A stretch of DNA of 38,611 nt from Chromatium okenii (GTDB taxonomy: Bacteria > Pseudomonadota > Gammaproteobacteria > Chromatiales > Chromatiaceae), in NCBI RefSeq assembly GCF_002958735.1, contig NZ_PPGH01000027.1, positions 1 through 38,611 on the forward strand, written 5' to 3'. Of this stretch, positions 24,525 through 34,995 are shown piece after piece. Position 1 is the stretch's first letter. Each line of letters starts with the position of its first letter. The position numbers were made by a program, and so were the translations under genes. The notes beneath the pieces are model-generated. The model did no database searches. It worked only from the letters and a program-made list of their open reading frames with translations, and was not told the origin of the DNA.

Positions 24525-25004
24525 TCAAGTTTTACGATCACTCTCCGCTAATTGTTGCCCTGCCTTAATAAGTCGATTGATGTGACTCATAAACGACCTT
24601 GGTAAAGGTCACCCAATTCTAATTGAATAGCATCGGCAATCTGTGCCCGTGTTAAACCCTCGCAGTGCATCCTCCATGCCATCAGCTTGATCTTGTCGTG
24701 GTACTTAACCACTCTTCCGAACCTGTTGCTCAGACGCACTCAGATCAAAATCATTAACGAATCAACGAGTTATCTGTGGTAACAACAGGCTCAACTAAAT
24801 TATCAGGTAATTTGTTATGATCGTTATCAGATAATTTATTGATCACCTCATAAATTGCTGTTCCTAGATTAGGATCAATGGCTTGCAGACAATTGCGACT
24901 TCCGGCGATACCCAAACAGTGACACGCTTCCAACCCTCTTCTTTTCGCCGATCACGCAAGCGTTGTTGCTGAATACGGTTATTGGTTTGTTGTCTATTGG
25001 TCAT
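24525..25004 (-). pseudogene. Recombinase-partner gene, unit 2 copy (frameshifted)
   Basis: Counterpart of 7622-8098, with several small indels (for example near 24714, 24762 and 24895) that break the frame. The N-terminus (GWKRVTVWVSPEVA) is intact. The 3' end differs from unit 1 (AESDRKT instead of AEGD), which marks the right border of the exchanged cargo slot. Confidence 0.65.
24800..24848. repeat. Intragenic res-like repeats, unit 2
   Basis: TTATCAGGTAATTTG (24800-24814) and TTATCAGATAATTTA (24834-24848). They are kept although the surrounding gene is frameshifted. Confidence 0.55.
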
Positions 25005-25678
25005 GTTTGAATCGCTCAGAATGGGTGAAATTGAGAATGTTCTTAATGGTCTGACGATGCCAATTCTTGCCTCGGTTGTATATCCTTGAGCAGTCAATAC
25101 ATCCGCAATCTTCTGTAATGATTGTCCGGTTTCCCGAAGTGTTTTAATCAATACAATAATCTTTTGTTCAATCTCATCAATCACAATTCTTTGGATTCAT
25201 TGGATGCAACTTGTATCCATAAGGAACAGTTCCAGTGCGTTCTCCTCGTGATTTCTTTGCTTGCAATGCCGCTGTCGTCCGGGCTTTCACTAAGAGAATT
25301 TCATACTCGGCAAAGGCATCGACAATTCTTCGCATCAATCGGTTTGTCGGGTCATCACCCTCAGTGCCTTCACCCGCAACACTGATGATCCTTGCTCCCC
25401 GTTTCTCAACCAGCCGTTCAATCATCGCTATCAAAACGGGATCACCCGACACAGACGATCCCTTCGGGCAACTAGCAACACATCTCCGTTCTGCAATGAA
25501 TCAATTGCTGCTAATAACCCGGGACGCTTATGAAGGGACACATTCCACTGATTCCTTCATCACTAAATACCGCATCAATCTTGTCAGTAAAGGCACGACA
25601 TTGATCTAACTGGGCATCAATACCGAACTCCTGCCACCCGGTCGAAGTTCGTAGATATGCAATTGTTTTTGTTGGCAT
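24994..25678 (-). pseudogene. Serine recombinase, unit 2 copy (frameshifted)
   Basis: Near-identical to 8088-8777 but broken by small indels: CACATTCCACTG lacks a C near 25543, ATCACCCGACAC differs near 25445, and further changes lie near 25080 and 25190. The catalytic-serine region and the E-helix are readable in separate frames. Some coding differences (LQAKKSRGERTGTVPYG versus LSSKKARGERTGGVPYG) show true divergence and not only sequencing error. Confidence 0.72.
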
Positions 25679-25685
25679 TGTACAA

Positions 25686-25734
25686 TTATCTGATAATTTA
25701 ATGTGTTACATGATAAGAATTATCTGGTAATTTA
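25686..25734. promoter_or_regulatory. res-like repeats, unit 2
   Basis: TTATCTGATAATTTA (25686-25700) and TTATCTGGTAATTTA (25720-25734), identical to the unit 1 pair in sequence and spacing. They start 8 bases before the recombinase start. Confidence 0.6.
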
Positions 25735-26347
25735 TCAAACGATCTTTAACTAACACAAGTTATCAATGATGATGAATAACAATGATGGCTATTCGATGAG
25801 GTGAATGAGGATGCGTTAAGCGGGATTGAGAAAAGGGTGATGTCGAAGTACGCCCGTGCGTTGACCCACAGAACACTGCTGAGACAAGCGAAAGAGCGAT
25901 GAAGTGCGACCGAGCATCTGTGATCCATGAATTTATGAATCACTGCATCTGTGTCATCCAAGCCGGTCATCCCTGATCGGCACTGCCCAAACCGACCTTT
26001 CCCAGGTTTCCCTGGCTTGATTGGGCTGGGCTGCATTTTTTCCGGGCAAACCCAACGGGTAGAGGGCAAGTGGGAATGCTCAATGCCAAACCTGCCAAGG
26101 GAACCTTGGAAAGTCTTTTTACAATCAATGGTTACAGTTAGTGGTGTTTTTCACTGCATCTAACACAGCTCACCGTTGATATAGATATAAGAGTCAGTAA
26201 GGTTCTCGCTTCTCCTCCAACCGTTGTGATTAGGTTTAACTCTTTTTACTACAACTTAATACGAGTCAAAGTTATTGGCTCAACATTTACAACTCATGAT
26301 ATTCATGCGGTGGAGATATTCATATTATTTAACTAAGGAATACCAAT
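25735..26347. other. Gene-free control region, unit 2
   Basis: Counterpart of 8834-9445 with the same hairpins. By eye I see only one T-run length difference (near 26040), so it shares the recent homogenisation of the neighbouring genes. No gene is supported. Confidence 0.5.
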
Positions 26348-29154
26348 ATGAAGTTTCATTATGATCTGCAAGAGGTCAAAAAGACCCTGCAACTGATGTG
26401 TTCTGGAAACACTTTTGAAATTCGTGCATTAAAAGCTCAATTAGATGGGCAACGTTACCCTGGCATTGTCTCTGGCTTCTTTAATGATCCTGATCTGGCA
26501 GTCAAAGAATTAACACGGATCACCGCAGCAAGTGGTATTTACTACACACTCAACCCAGTTAATCCAGCATTACGTGCCCGCGCAAATAACCGGTTACGCA
26601 TGGCAAATGCAAATGAGGCTACGAGTGATAAAGACATTACAGCACAGATAACACTCTTAATTGACATTGATCCGGTACGGCTTAGTGGAACATCTGCCAC
26701 TGATGAGCAGAAACTGGCAGCACAAGGTGTAGCTAACGAAATCTGGAAAGAGTTAGTTAAAACGCATGGCTTTCCCGAACCTATCAGTGCTGATTCAGGT
26801 AATGGTTATCATCTAATCTATCGGTTGGCAGAATCTACTAATGATAGCACCTTGATTAAAGACACATTAAAGGTGCTTGCCGAGCAGTTTGATACCGATA
26901 TAGTCAAGGTTGACCCAACGGTTTATAACCCGAGTCGCATCTCCAAACTTTACGGCACAACAGCATGTAAAGGTGATGAAATTCCTGAAATGGGAATTAT
27001 CCATCGTCAAGCTAAGTTATTAGCGGTTCCCGATTCGATCATTCCATTGGAACTTGCCAAACTTCAAGCCTTTGTCAATTCAGCAACACCCAGTCAGAAC
27101 TCGGTACTCACACCAGTACAGACATCGGTATCAACACCGATTAAAGCTAAAGATGGACAAAATTGGTTAGATCAATGGTTGACGAATTACTTTCCTGAAG
27201 CTGGTGAAGCTGAACAATGGCTCAGTACACCAGGAGCACGGATTTGGAAGATTGATTGTCCTTGGAAACAGCACATGGTCAGAAAGCATCAATCGTGCAA
27301 CTTGCTAATGGTGCAATCTCTGCGCAGTGTTTCAGTGCCTCTTGTCATCATCATAACTGGCATTCATTGCGTGATCTTAAAGAACCCGATTGGCAGAATA
27401 AGATGCGTGATGTTCAAGAGCCTTGGTCAGACCCGCAACCTTTACCTCGTCAAGGTATTGCTCCACTCGATCCAATACTGATTCCCGAACCATTACGTGG
27501 TTTTCTAATGGATATATCCATGCGGATGCAAGTTCCAGTTGATTTCCCGACAGTATCAATACTAACTGTTATTGGCTCTTTAATCGGTCATAAAGTAGTC
27601 GCTTTTCCTAGACAGTATGATAACACTTGGGTCGTACCCGCTAATGTGTGGGGATTATTAGTTGGTCCACCCGGAGTTAAGAAAACTCCAGCTTTAATGT
27701 CTACTTTAGGTTATTTACAAAAGTCACAAAAAGATGCTAATGAGCAACATAAACAGGATATGCAACAGTTCGCTGCGGATGAGAATGTCCATAAAATCAA
27801 GATCAAAGCTGCAGAAAAAGTATTAGAGAAAGCTATTAATTCATCAATAACTACCAATTCAGCAACAAAGCCGACTAACAACAATGCTAGTTCGGTGGCA
27901 GCAGCTCAACAGGCATATGATGCTTTGTATCATAAAGCACCTAAAAAAGCCCCTTGGAAAAAGTATTATACGCAAGACACAACAATTGAAATGCTTCAGG
28001 TGATTCTTCAAGACAACCCGAATGGCACGTTAGTTTTGAGGGATGAAGTGGTTTCGTTAATCAGTTCTTTTGAAAAGAAAGGACATGAAAGTGATCGGGG
28101 TTTTTATCTCGAAGGTTGGAACGGGACAAACGCTTATACTGTTGAGCGTTTGAGTCGTGAATCAGTTGTTATTGATCAAGTGTGTCTGTCGCTTATTGGT
28201 ACGACACAACCTGGTGCGTTTTCAAAGTACATCCGTGGCAGTCTTAATAATGGACATGAAGCAGATGGTTTAGTGCCAAGGTTTCAATTGATGGTTTGTC
28301 CAAAGATTGATCGTTATGTCCAACATGATGTCAAACCGAATGAAACGTCCCAGAAACAGGTTAATGATTTATTGGAAAAGATTGATCACTTTCAACCGAA
28401 TTACTTCTCTGATTTACGCAAAAAAGATAATTACATTGGTTATGGATTTTCATTAGAAGCACAAACTTATTTCAATACTTGGGAAGTTGAGTTACAAAAT
28501 CGTCTCCGTGATCGTAGTTTACCTCACGACGCATTGGGAAATCACTTAGCTAAATATGGCTCGTTAATGGCTAAGTTAGCACTGTACTTTCACATTATTG
28601 ATTTAGCCAGCGGATATTTAGGTTATTCAAATCAAAACTTTATTCAGACAGAAAATGTATTACGGGGAATTGCTTGGTGTGAATATCTCGAAACTCACGC
28701 ATTCGCAGTGTACGGAGTGGAAAAAAATGGTGTCTTAACAGACACCATTGAAAAGTTATTAGAAAAGATGAAAAGTGGTGCGCTCAATAATTCATTTATC
28801 ATCTGGGAAATGATAACTAAAGGCTGGAGCGGACTAAAAGATACTGATGAAGTCAAGAAAGCTGTTGAAGTGTTAGAACAATATGGCTGGGTGCGCGTGC
28901 AGCACAACTCAGACACTAAGGGTCGTCCTTCAGAAACCATTCAAATTCATCCGCGTATTAGTGACTTTAATGTTTTTGAAACTAATGCTTATCCAACATT
29001 CTGGCTCGACACATTAAATCAATATCTTAATTCAGTTAAATTAGAAGAATCAGAAGAATCTGATAGTTCAGATAGTTTAGATTCAGATGATTGTGGATTT
29101 GATATTGAAAGTTTTAGGAAAGATTTCAGTAAAGAATTCCCAGCTATTATTTAA
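26348..29154 (+). CDS. AEP primase-DUF3987 helicase fusion (single frame change)
   Basis: About 935 residues in two frames that overlap at 27256-27481. Frame 1 (26348 on) has the AEP primase motifs LLIDIDPVR, SGNGYHLIYRL and VDPTVYNPSRISKLYG. Frame 2 (to 29154) begins within a likely zinc-binding stretch (CFSASCHHHNWHSL) and continues as a DUF3987 helicase with Walker A VGPPGVKKT and an acidic tail (EESDSSDSLDSDD). One extra A in GGAAACAG (27266-27271) would restore CPWKTAHGQK and one continuous protein. Unit 1 has the same missing base. Primase-helicases of this kind start and drive plasmid or phage replication. The divergent recombinase gene lies upstream across the 0.6 kb control region. 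Confidence 0.8.
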
Positions 29155-29185
29155 TCATTCACAAAATAGTTTGATCCCACTACCC

Positions 29186-29215
29186 GCCTCCCTCTCAGCA
29201 GGGAGGCTTTTTTTT
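29186..29215 (+). terminator. Strong intrinsic terminator, unit 2
   Basis: GCCTCCC/GGGAGGC stem with a run of eight or nine Ts, about 30 bases after the primase-helicase stop. Confidence 0.88.
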
Positions 29216-29447
29216 ACCCTCACCCCGCAAACCATGCCTGGGAAACCTAGGAAAGGGTTGGTTGCCCCTCCCCTTGCCAAACTGCACACCCGAAAGCCCC
29301 CCGCCTTTGAAAACTGGTTACTTATTTATGGTAACAATCAATCCATTCAATTCTGATTGATTATCTCTGTATATGTTCTGAGCATATGAATGGGTTTTCA
29401 AATAATTGATAGAGATATTATAAATTAAGGATGGTTTTCCATCTCAA

Positions 29448-29557
29448 TATCTGTGCTGTGCCTCCGCCTTTATGCTCACGCATTTTGTCAGCACAGATAC
29501 TTCCCTGATCAAATCGGTGTCCTTCACGGGAATGCCGATTTGATTGTCTCTTTAATG
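29448..29557 (+). promoter_or_regulatory. Structured 5' leader, unit 2
   Basis: The outer stem TATCTGTGCTG (29448-29458) with CAGCACAGATA (29489-29499) is a perfect 11-bp helix. It encloses TGCCTCCGCC and ATGC-TCAC-GCAT. The second stem, ATCAAATCGG with CCGATTTGAT (29508-29544), is followed by TGTCTCTTTAAT. Compared with unit 1 the outer stem differs at two adjacent pairs on both strands, while the loop segments are unchanged. Confidence 0.6.
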
Positions 29558-29568
29558 GAGTTTAATAC

Positions 29569-30330
29569 ATGTCGAGCCAAGAAATGGCTATCGTCATTGA
29601 TGATGAGTCAACAATACAATGGTAATTAACCCATTGGATACTCCCACAACTGTATTCCGAGCTGATCTGGAAAGACGAAGTGAGAACAGACAACTGTTAC
29701 TGAATTGGATTCGGTCATCTTTGAAAGAAGGTGTCGATTACGGTTCCATTCCAACCAAACGTGGACCTTCAAAGCCCAGTTTATTCAAACCCGGTGCTGA
29801 GAAGATTTGCGGGATGTTAGGAATAACAGTTCATTTCCCTTCACTGAAGGAACAGAACAAGCCTTATTACAAGGTTTGATACCTGAATATGTGATGGTGC
29901 GTTGTGAATTGAAAAACATTCACGGACAAACCCTCGCAGATGGAGTTGGTGCCAGAAGTCTTAAACAAGATTATGGAGACATGAATAAAATTTAAAGATG
30001 TCATGCAAAAGTGCTCACGTTGATGCAACGCTTCGCCTGGCTGGTTTATCTGAGGTCTTTACACAAGACCTTGAAGATATGAAAAACCTGAGAACGATGA
30101 ATGAGAATAAACCCTCAACTTCATCTTCAACCTGTATTACAGAAGCGCAACATCGTGAATTATCCAATCAACTGAACAAGTTGAATCTGGACAATGAACG
30201 GTTTATTGTCTACTGCAATAAGATTGCATCAGCAAAATCATTAGGATCAATACGATCCTTGAATGAACTACCTGTTGCATTGTTTGACTTCGTTATGAAG
30301 AAACTGCCAGAACTTTCTGCCGCAGCTTAA
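29569..30330 (+). pseudogene. Recombination-associated protein, unit 2 copy (frameshifted)
   Basis: Counterpart of 12650-13404. This copy preserves the second family block (SAHVDATLRLAGLSEVFTQD followed by LED) that is broken in unit 1. It has frame breaks near 29615, 29850 and 29990. The C-terminal helical part (AQHRELSNQLNKLNLDNERF) is intact to 30330. Reading the two copies together reconstructs the full protein of about 250 aa. Confidence 0.6.
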
Positions 30331-30350
30331 TCAACTCTTTGGAGAACATC

Positions 30351-30609
30351 ATGGAACATGTTTTAGATAAACGTGTATTTAATATCGCTACGGAAAAAAG
30401 TACCAGTCCTCCTCCGACCATTCTGATAAAAAAGTTTGGATCGCTGTTGACGACTCACTATTGAGGAATCCAAATATGGAGAACGAATCTCAATTCGTCT
30501 CGACGCAATACCTACTGATCCGGCATTTACCGGGCTGTTAAGTGTATTCCCCCATGAACCTCGCAATGTTTCATCCCCCAGTACCACTGAAGATGACATC
30601 CCGTTTTAA
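30351..30609 (+). pseudogene. SSB-tip protein, unit 2 copy (frameshifted)
   Basis: Counterpart of 13423-13683. It lacks single bases near 30390 and 30450, so the frame breaks, but the end is identical and still encodes the DDIPF tip in the original frame. Confidence 0.6.
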
Positions 30610-30622
30610 TGAGGAGAACAAC

Positions 30623-31146
30623 ATGAGTATTACCCTATACCAGATTGCCGATGATTATCGTGACATTCTGTCATTGATGGATTCTGATTCTGATGATCCA
30701 GAGATACTGCGCCAATTGGTGCAAGACACTCTGGATCAATTGCAACTGGATGACAGTTCACAGACAAGGCATTAGCAGTGGCTTGTTATACCCGTGAATT
30801 AGAATTGGAAGCTGAAGCTGTTAAAGCAACAGAGACTTCATTCGCAATCGCCGCAAGCAACTTGAATCCGTCTGAGTTCCTGCGGAATTATCTGATAACT
30901 CAACTCCAGAAAGTCAACAAGACTGAACTGAAGAGTAATCAGATCGTTGTCCGTCTTCGTAAGACACCCGCCGCATCATTGTGGACGATGAAACTGTCAT
31001 ACCTGATTGTTTCAAAGAAACGGAGACCTTGACCACATTCGCAAGAATTGGATGCAGGAAAACTTCGTTTAGGAGTTGATTCCATTCCCGGAGTTCACCT
31101 TGAAACTGGTGAGTTTAACCTTGCGTTAATTCATCACTGGTTTTAA
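30623..31146 (+). pseudogene. Gp157-family protein, unit 2 copy (frameshifted)
   Basis: Starts at the ATG at 30623 and runs to the stop at 31146. Breaks lie near 30755, 30845-30870 and 30970-31060. The differences from unit 1 include true codon changes (DSDSDDPEILRQ versus ESDYDDPELRQ). Confidence 0.65.
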
Positions 31147-31154
31147 CCCACTGA

Positions 31155-31181
31155 GGGCTGGCATTTCGTCAGCCCTTTTTT
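31155..31181 (+). terminator. Intrinsic terminator after Gp157, unit 2
   Basis: GGGCTG and CAGCCC flank a 9-base loop, followed by six Ts. The stem is one base pair longer than in unit 1. Confidence 0.75.
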
Positions 31182-31222
31182 ATATCTCTCAATTGATGAT
31201 GCGAATTGCATCAGGAGTTGTT

Positions 31223-31405
31223 ATGCCTGAAATAACTGCATTAACACAACCAACCTATTGGTTCCCTTCATATATCGACTACATTGATTATGAAGAAATC
31301 CAACGGCTCTATTGCGATGATGATGAATCATTACCCACTGATATGAATCCATCGGCAATACCTGCTGAATGGAGTCAATTCAATGATGATGACATTCCCT
31401 TTTAA
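31223..31405 (+). CDS. 60-aa acidic peptide ending in SSB-type tip, unit 2
   Basis: Same gene as 14289-14468, with one extra codon (TALTQ). The ribosome binding site CAGGAG and the C-terminal QFNDDDIPF are unchanged. The frame is open here, whereas the genes on both sides upstream and the helicase downstream are broken. Confidence 0.66.
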   Translation: MPEITALTQPTYWFPSYIDYIDYEEIQRLYCDDDESLPTDMNPSAIPAEWSQFNDDDIPF

Positions 31406-31424
31406 CCCTTTTAGGATCAAAAAC

Positions 31425-31652
31425 ATGCGTCACTTATATCAATTCGATTTAATCGAACCTCGTGATACGACATTAACCCTTGGTGAAGATGCCACTGGCA
31501 CAATCACCATGATCTTGATGGATGAACATCGTCATTGTACTCAATTCATTTTGAGCAATGATGAATTCAATCATCTCTGCGACCTGCGTTATAAACTGGA
31601 ACTTGATTCCCCAATCAGATTCCAACATTTACGCCGATTAACAACGGTGTAA
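31425..31652 (+). CDS. Hypothetical 75-aa protein, unit 2
   Basis: Protein identical to the unit 1 copy at 14488-14715, with the same AGGA and the same 3-base gap to the next gene. Confidence 0.6.
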   Translation: MRHLYQFDLIEPRDTTLTLGEDATGTITMILMDEHRHCTQFILSNDEFNHLCDLRYKLELDSPIRFQHLRRLTTV

Positions 31653-31655
31653 TCC

Positions 31656-31937
31656 ATGGCAATCACATTCAAGTTCCCACTGGGTGAAATTGTCATTACT
31701 GATGGAGCACATTCCGCATTACAAGAATGTGCAATATCTCCACTCTTCCTATTGTTTCGGCATCGCCAAGGCAATTGGGGAGAGATCAGCAGCGAAGATC
31801 AACAGGAAAATGATCGTGCTGTAGTGGAAGGAAACAGAGTGCTGTCAGTCTATCCATTACAGGATGACTTGCGCATCTGGATCATTACGGAAGCGGATCG
31901 AACTGTTACCACTCTTCTCTTACCTGAAGAGTATTAA
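31656..31937 (+). CDS. Conserved plasmid protein (ITEADR family), unit 2
   Basis: 93 aa, identical to 14719-15000. It keeps IWIITEADRTVTTLLLPEEY at the C-terminus. Intact in both complete units, which suggests either selection or recent exchange. Confidence 0.73.
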   Translation: MAITFKFPLGEIVITDGAHSALQECAISPLFLLFRHRQGNWGEISSEDQQENDRAVVEGNRVLSVYPLQDDLRIWIITEADRTVTTLLLPEEY

Positions 31938-31980
31938 CCCCCTTTGAGGTGCTACGGCACCTCTTTAATTTGAGAAATCA

Positions 31981-33961
31981 ATGATGAATCTGAATGCACT
32001 CAATCCTGCTCAACTGAAAGTGGTCACTGCACCATTGAGTAATATGCTGGTTCTGGCTGGAGCTGGTTCTGGTAAAACCCGTGTATTAGTGGAAAGAATC
32101 GGTGGTTGATAGAACATCATCACATTCCAGTTGAATCCTTGTTAGTGGTTACATTTACGAATAAGGCAGCAACTGAATTGAAACACCGATTAGAAGCTAA
32201 CCTTGATACTGCATTGAATGGGTTATGGATTGGAACTTTCCATGGTTTGGCACATCGACTACTGAGAATACATTGGCAAGCGGCACAGTTAGATAAAGAC
32301 TTCCAGATTCTCAATGCAGAGGATCAGCGTCGTTTATTGAAACGAGTGATGAACACGATGCAGATTGATGACACTACTTACCCAATCAAATGGGTGTTGA
32401 GCGTTATCAACAATGCTAAGGAGAATGGACTTCATCCGCACCAAGTGGAAGTTGGAGAGGATGAGAAAAGTTAGCTGTTCTGCGCAATATCTATGCGGAA
32501 TATGAATTGCAACGGCAACAGAATAAAGCCCTTGACTTCGCTGACTTATTGTTGAGTGCTTATGAATTATTGCGGGATCATCGGGATATTCGTCAACACT
32601 ATCAAAGCCGCTTTCAACAGATTCTGGTTGATGAGTTCCAAGATACCAACACAATGCAATATATGTTTACGGATGTTATCTACCAGCAATAACTTCATCT
32701 GTGCAGTTGGAGATGATGACAATCCATTTACGGATGGAGAGGAGCGAAGGTTGCGAACTGAAGGCATTGAAACAAGATTATCTCAATGTGCAGGTATTAC
32801 GATTGGAACAAAACTATCGTTCTACCAGCAACATTCTGAATGCTGCCAATGCCGTGATTGCACACAACCGGAATCGATTCGGTAAGAATCTGTGGACACA
32901 ACAATCAACAGGTTCTTTGATTCAATGCTATACGGCTATTGATGCGGTGATGAAGCCCGTTTCGTGATTGATCGCATTGGTCAAACATTGACCATGAATC
33001 ACCGATGTTATCAAGATTATGCAATCTTATATCGGACTTCAGCACAATCACGGATGTTTGAAGAACGATTGATTAAAGCTGGCATTCCTTATCGCATCCA
33101 TAATGGATTACGCTTCTTTGAACGAGCGGAAGTTCGAGATGCGTTGGGATATTTACGCTTGATCGCAAACTGCAATGATGACCTTGCCTTTGAGCGCATT
33201 GTGAATGTTCCGACTCGTGGAATTGGTGAACGCACCATTGAGTTATTGAGGAAACACGCACAGACATTATCGGATCGTTATGGAAGCAACACTGGATTGA
33301 TTGCAAAGAAAGGCTTGACCAAGAAAGTCAATGAATCACTCACAGCATTTGTGGATTGATTCAATCTCAATCACAGTGGAAAGATTGACGTTGGCAACAC
33401 GATTGAATCAACTGCTGAAACAGACAGAGTTACCGAGTTTTATCTCAAGCAACCCGATGGAAAGGGGAGGAGCGCGTTGAGAATCTGGATCAGTTGGTGG
33501 AAACAGCCGCTCGCTTTGAACGGAGCTGGGACATGGAAGATGGTGATGTTTTAACGGTGTTCCTGAATCATGTTGCCTTGGAAGCAAACGAGATGACTGA
33601 TGATGAAGATCACGATGCCGTGCAGTTAATGACACTCCACGCGGCAAAAGGGCTGGAGTTCCCAGTGTCCTTTCTAGTCGGACTCGAGGAGGGATTATTC
33701 CCACAGCATGTCGTTACATGATCGGAACGTTTTGAGGAGGAAAGACGATTGTGTATGTCGGCATGACAAGAGCGATGGAACAATTGTTTATGACTCATGC
33801 GGAAAGCCGGTTGATTCACGGACGAGAATGGAATTCAAAACCATCTCGCTTTATGAATGAGATTCCAGGGAATTCATTGAGCAATCCGTTTTAATAAGGT
33901 GGCTCAATACAATGAGGCAGTCATGCGAGTGAAAGAACGAATGGCAATGACCATGCAATAA
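31981..33961 (+). pseudogene. UvrD/Rep-family helicase, unit 2 copy (many frameshifts)
   Basis: All helicase motifs are readable but scattered over several frames. Against unit 1 I count more than fifteen small indels, mostly single-base losses, several in short runs (near 32101, 32667, 32720, 32946, 33271, 33281, 33435, 33467). There are also real substitutions, for example SDDDNNDA to TDDEDHDA near 33598-33617. It is therefore a diverged paralogue with either decay or poor consensus quality. Confidence 0.8.
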
Positions 33962-34094
33962 TCATTGATCGATTGGGAACATCATTACTGGTGTTTCTGA
34001 TCGATCATTAAACCATTCAATTATTAAGAATGGTTTATTTCATAACACAATAACATGTATCTTTCAACACTTCCTTGTATTTGAGAACTGATCT

Positions 34095-34121
34095 ATGTCA
34101 ACCTAAATATCGTGATCCATT
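34095..34121 (+). pseudogene. H-NS-like gene remnant, unit 3
   Basis: ATGTCAACC is joined directly to CTAAATATCGTGATCC, the KYRDP segment of the H-NS gene, out of frame. The break points differ from those in unit 2, so the two H-NS losses were independent events. Confidence 0.55.
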
Positions 34122-34181
34122 CACGGAACATTCTGGTTCAATTCAGAACGGCACTGTCTGCGCGGTTCGAATGTTGGGTTG

Positions 34182-34690
34182 TCAAAAGTGGTAATCTAAC
34201 CTATACACTAGATCAGACACCATATACCATCTCAGTATTGGACTCGGATGAATAATACCTTCAATACACATTTTCTTGACGTCAATGCCAGGATTGTTTC
34301 CTGGCCAAGTGATAATCATACCATTTTGCTTCTCTATTGTTTTCAGTGCGGCATCAATGTGGTTTTTGTTATTTTGTGACCTAAAAGATACGGATTGTTC
34401 ATATGAATCCAAAAAGTATTAGGGACAGGGGGTGCAATCCCAAGGTTATCACATGCCAAAGCGACAAAATTCATTTGCACAGTACGCAAACTACTGTTTA
34501 GAGATTCAGCGATTTCTTCGGGTGGAAGCTGCATTTCGTCGCCCCGATCCGATGTAGACAATACTAACAATCTCTTTGTAATCGTAATTCTAGTTGCAGA
34601 AGTAGATTGCTCCAATAAATAATTAGCCATTACGGCATTGTGTGCTCCATTCAATTGATCCATGCCAAATAGTGAACCAAAGATCCCCAC
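34182..34690 (-). CDS. Hypothetical protein of B-type units (one frame change)
   Basis: Starts at a GTG at 34690 with GGAG 9 bases before. The first frame (GIFGSLFGMDQLNGAHNAVM, then ANYLLEQSTSATRITITKRL) meets a second frame (SYEQSVSFRSQNNKNHIDAA ... GMIITWPGNNPGID) near 34405, where one more T in a run of five would join them into about 170 aa. Unit 2 has the same five-base run. I do not recognise the family. It looks like a soluble mixed alpha/beta protein. It occupies the variable slot between H-NS and DUF927. Confidence 0.5.
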
Positions 34691-34903
34691 TGTAAATTAC
34701 TCCTGACTCTTGCGTTTGGTTTCAAGTTACAGGCTTTTACAAGCCCCACGAGATCTCGACCTCAAATCTAAGGTTAAACATCTACACAGTTAAAGAGTAA
34801 TCCACAAAAAAGAAAGCCCTAGCTGTAACCACATTCACACTGCCATCGTCAAGTCACCTTTGACGAGACGGATCGCAGTATAAATCACCTTTTACTCTTA
34901 ACG

Positions 34904-34995
34904 TCAAACCCTTCCCTTGCGCTGATCCAGAATCAACTTGTTTCCTTCAGGGTCTTCAATGATGTCATCGAAGTCCTGCTGGTCAGGAATTTCAT
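34904..34995 (-). pseudogene. DUF927 gene with internal deletion, unit 3
   Basis: Same end-to-end fusion as in unit 2, with one or two additional indels. The shared break point shows that the deletion happened before units 2 and 3 separated. Confidence 0.68.

Larger units (their letters stand above)
17168..34052 (+). repeat. Tandem element unit 2
   Basis: This is the second unit, with the same backbone order as unit 1. It has a truncated H-NS gene, a different small gene in the first slot, DUF927 reduced to its two ends, and a different and longer cargo slot (20.8-24.5 kb). The junction into unit 3 lacks about 40 bases that are present at the unit 1/unit 2 junction (near 17130-17175). The two junctions are therefore not the same sequence read twice. 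Confidence 0.72.

Noticed and set aside
17168..34052. Whole repeat explained as one circular plasmid assembled more than once around
   Set aside because: Unit 1 and unit 2 have different cargo and different variable slots, and the unit junctions and H-NS break points differ between units 2 and 3. Partial assembly error is still possible, but it cannot explain everything.
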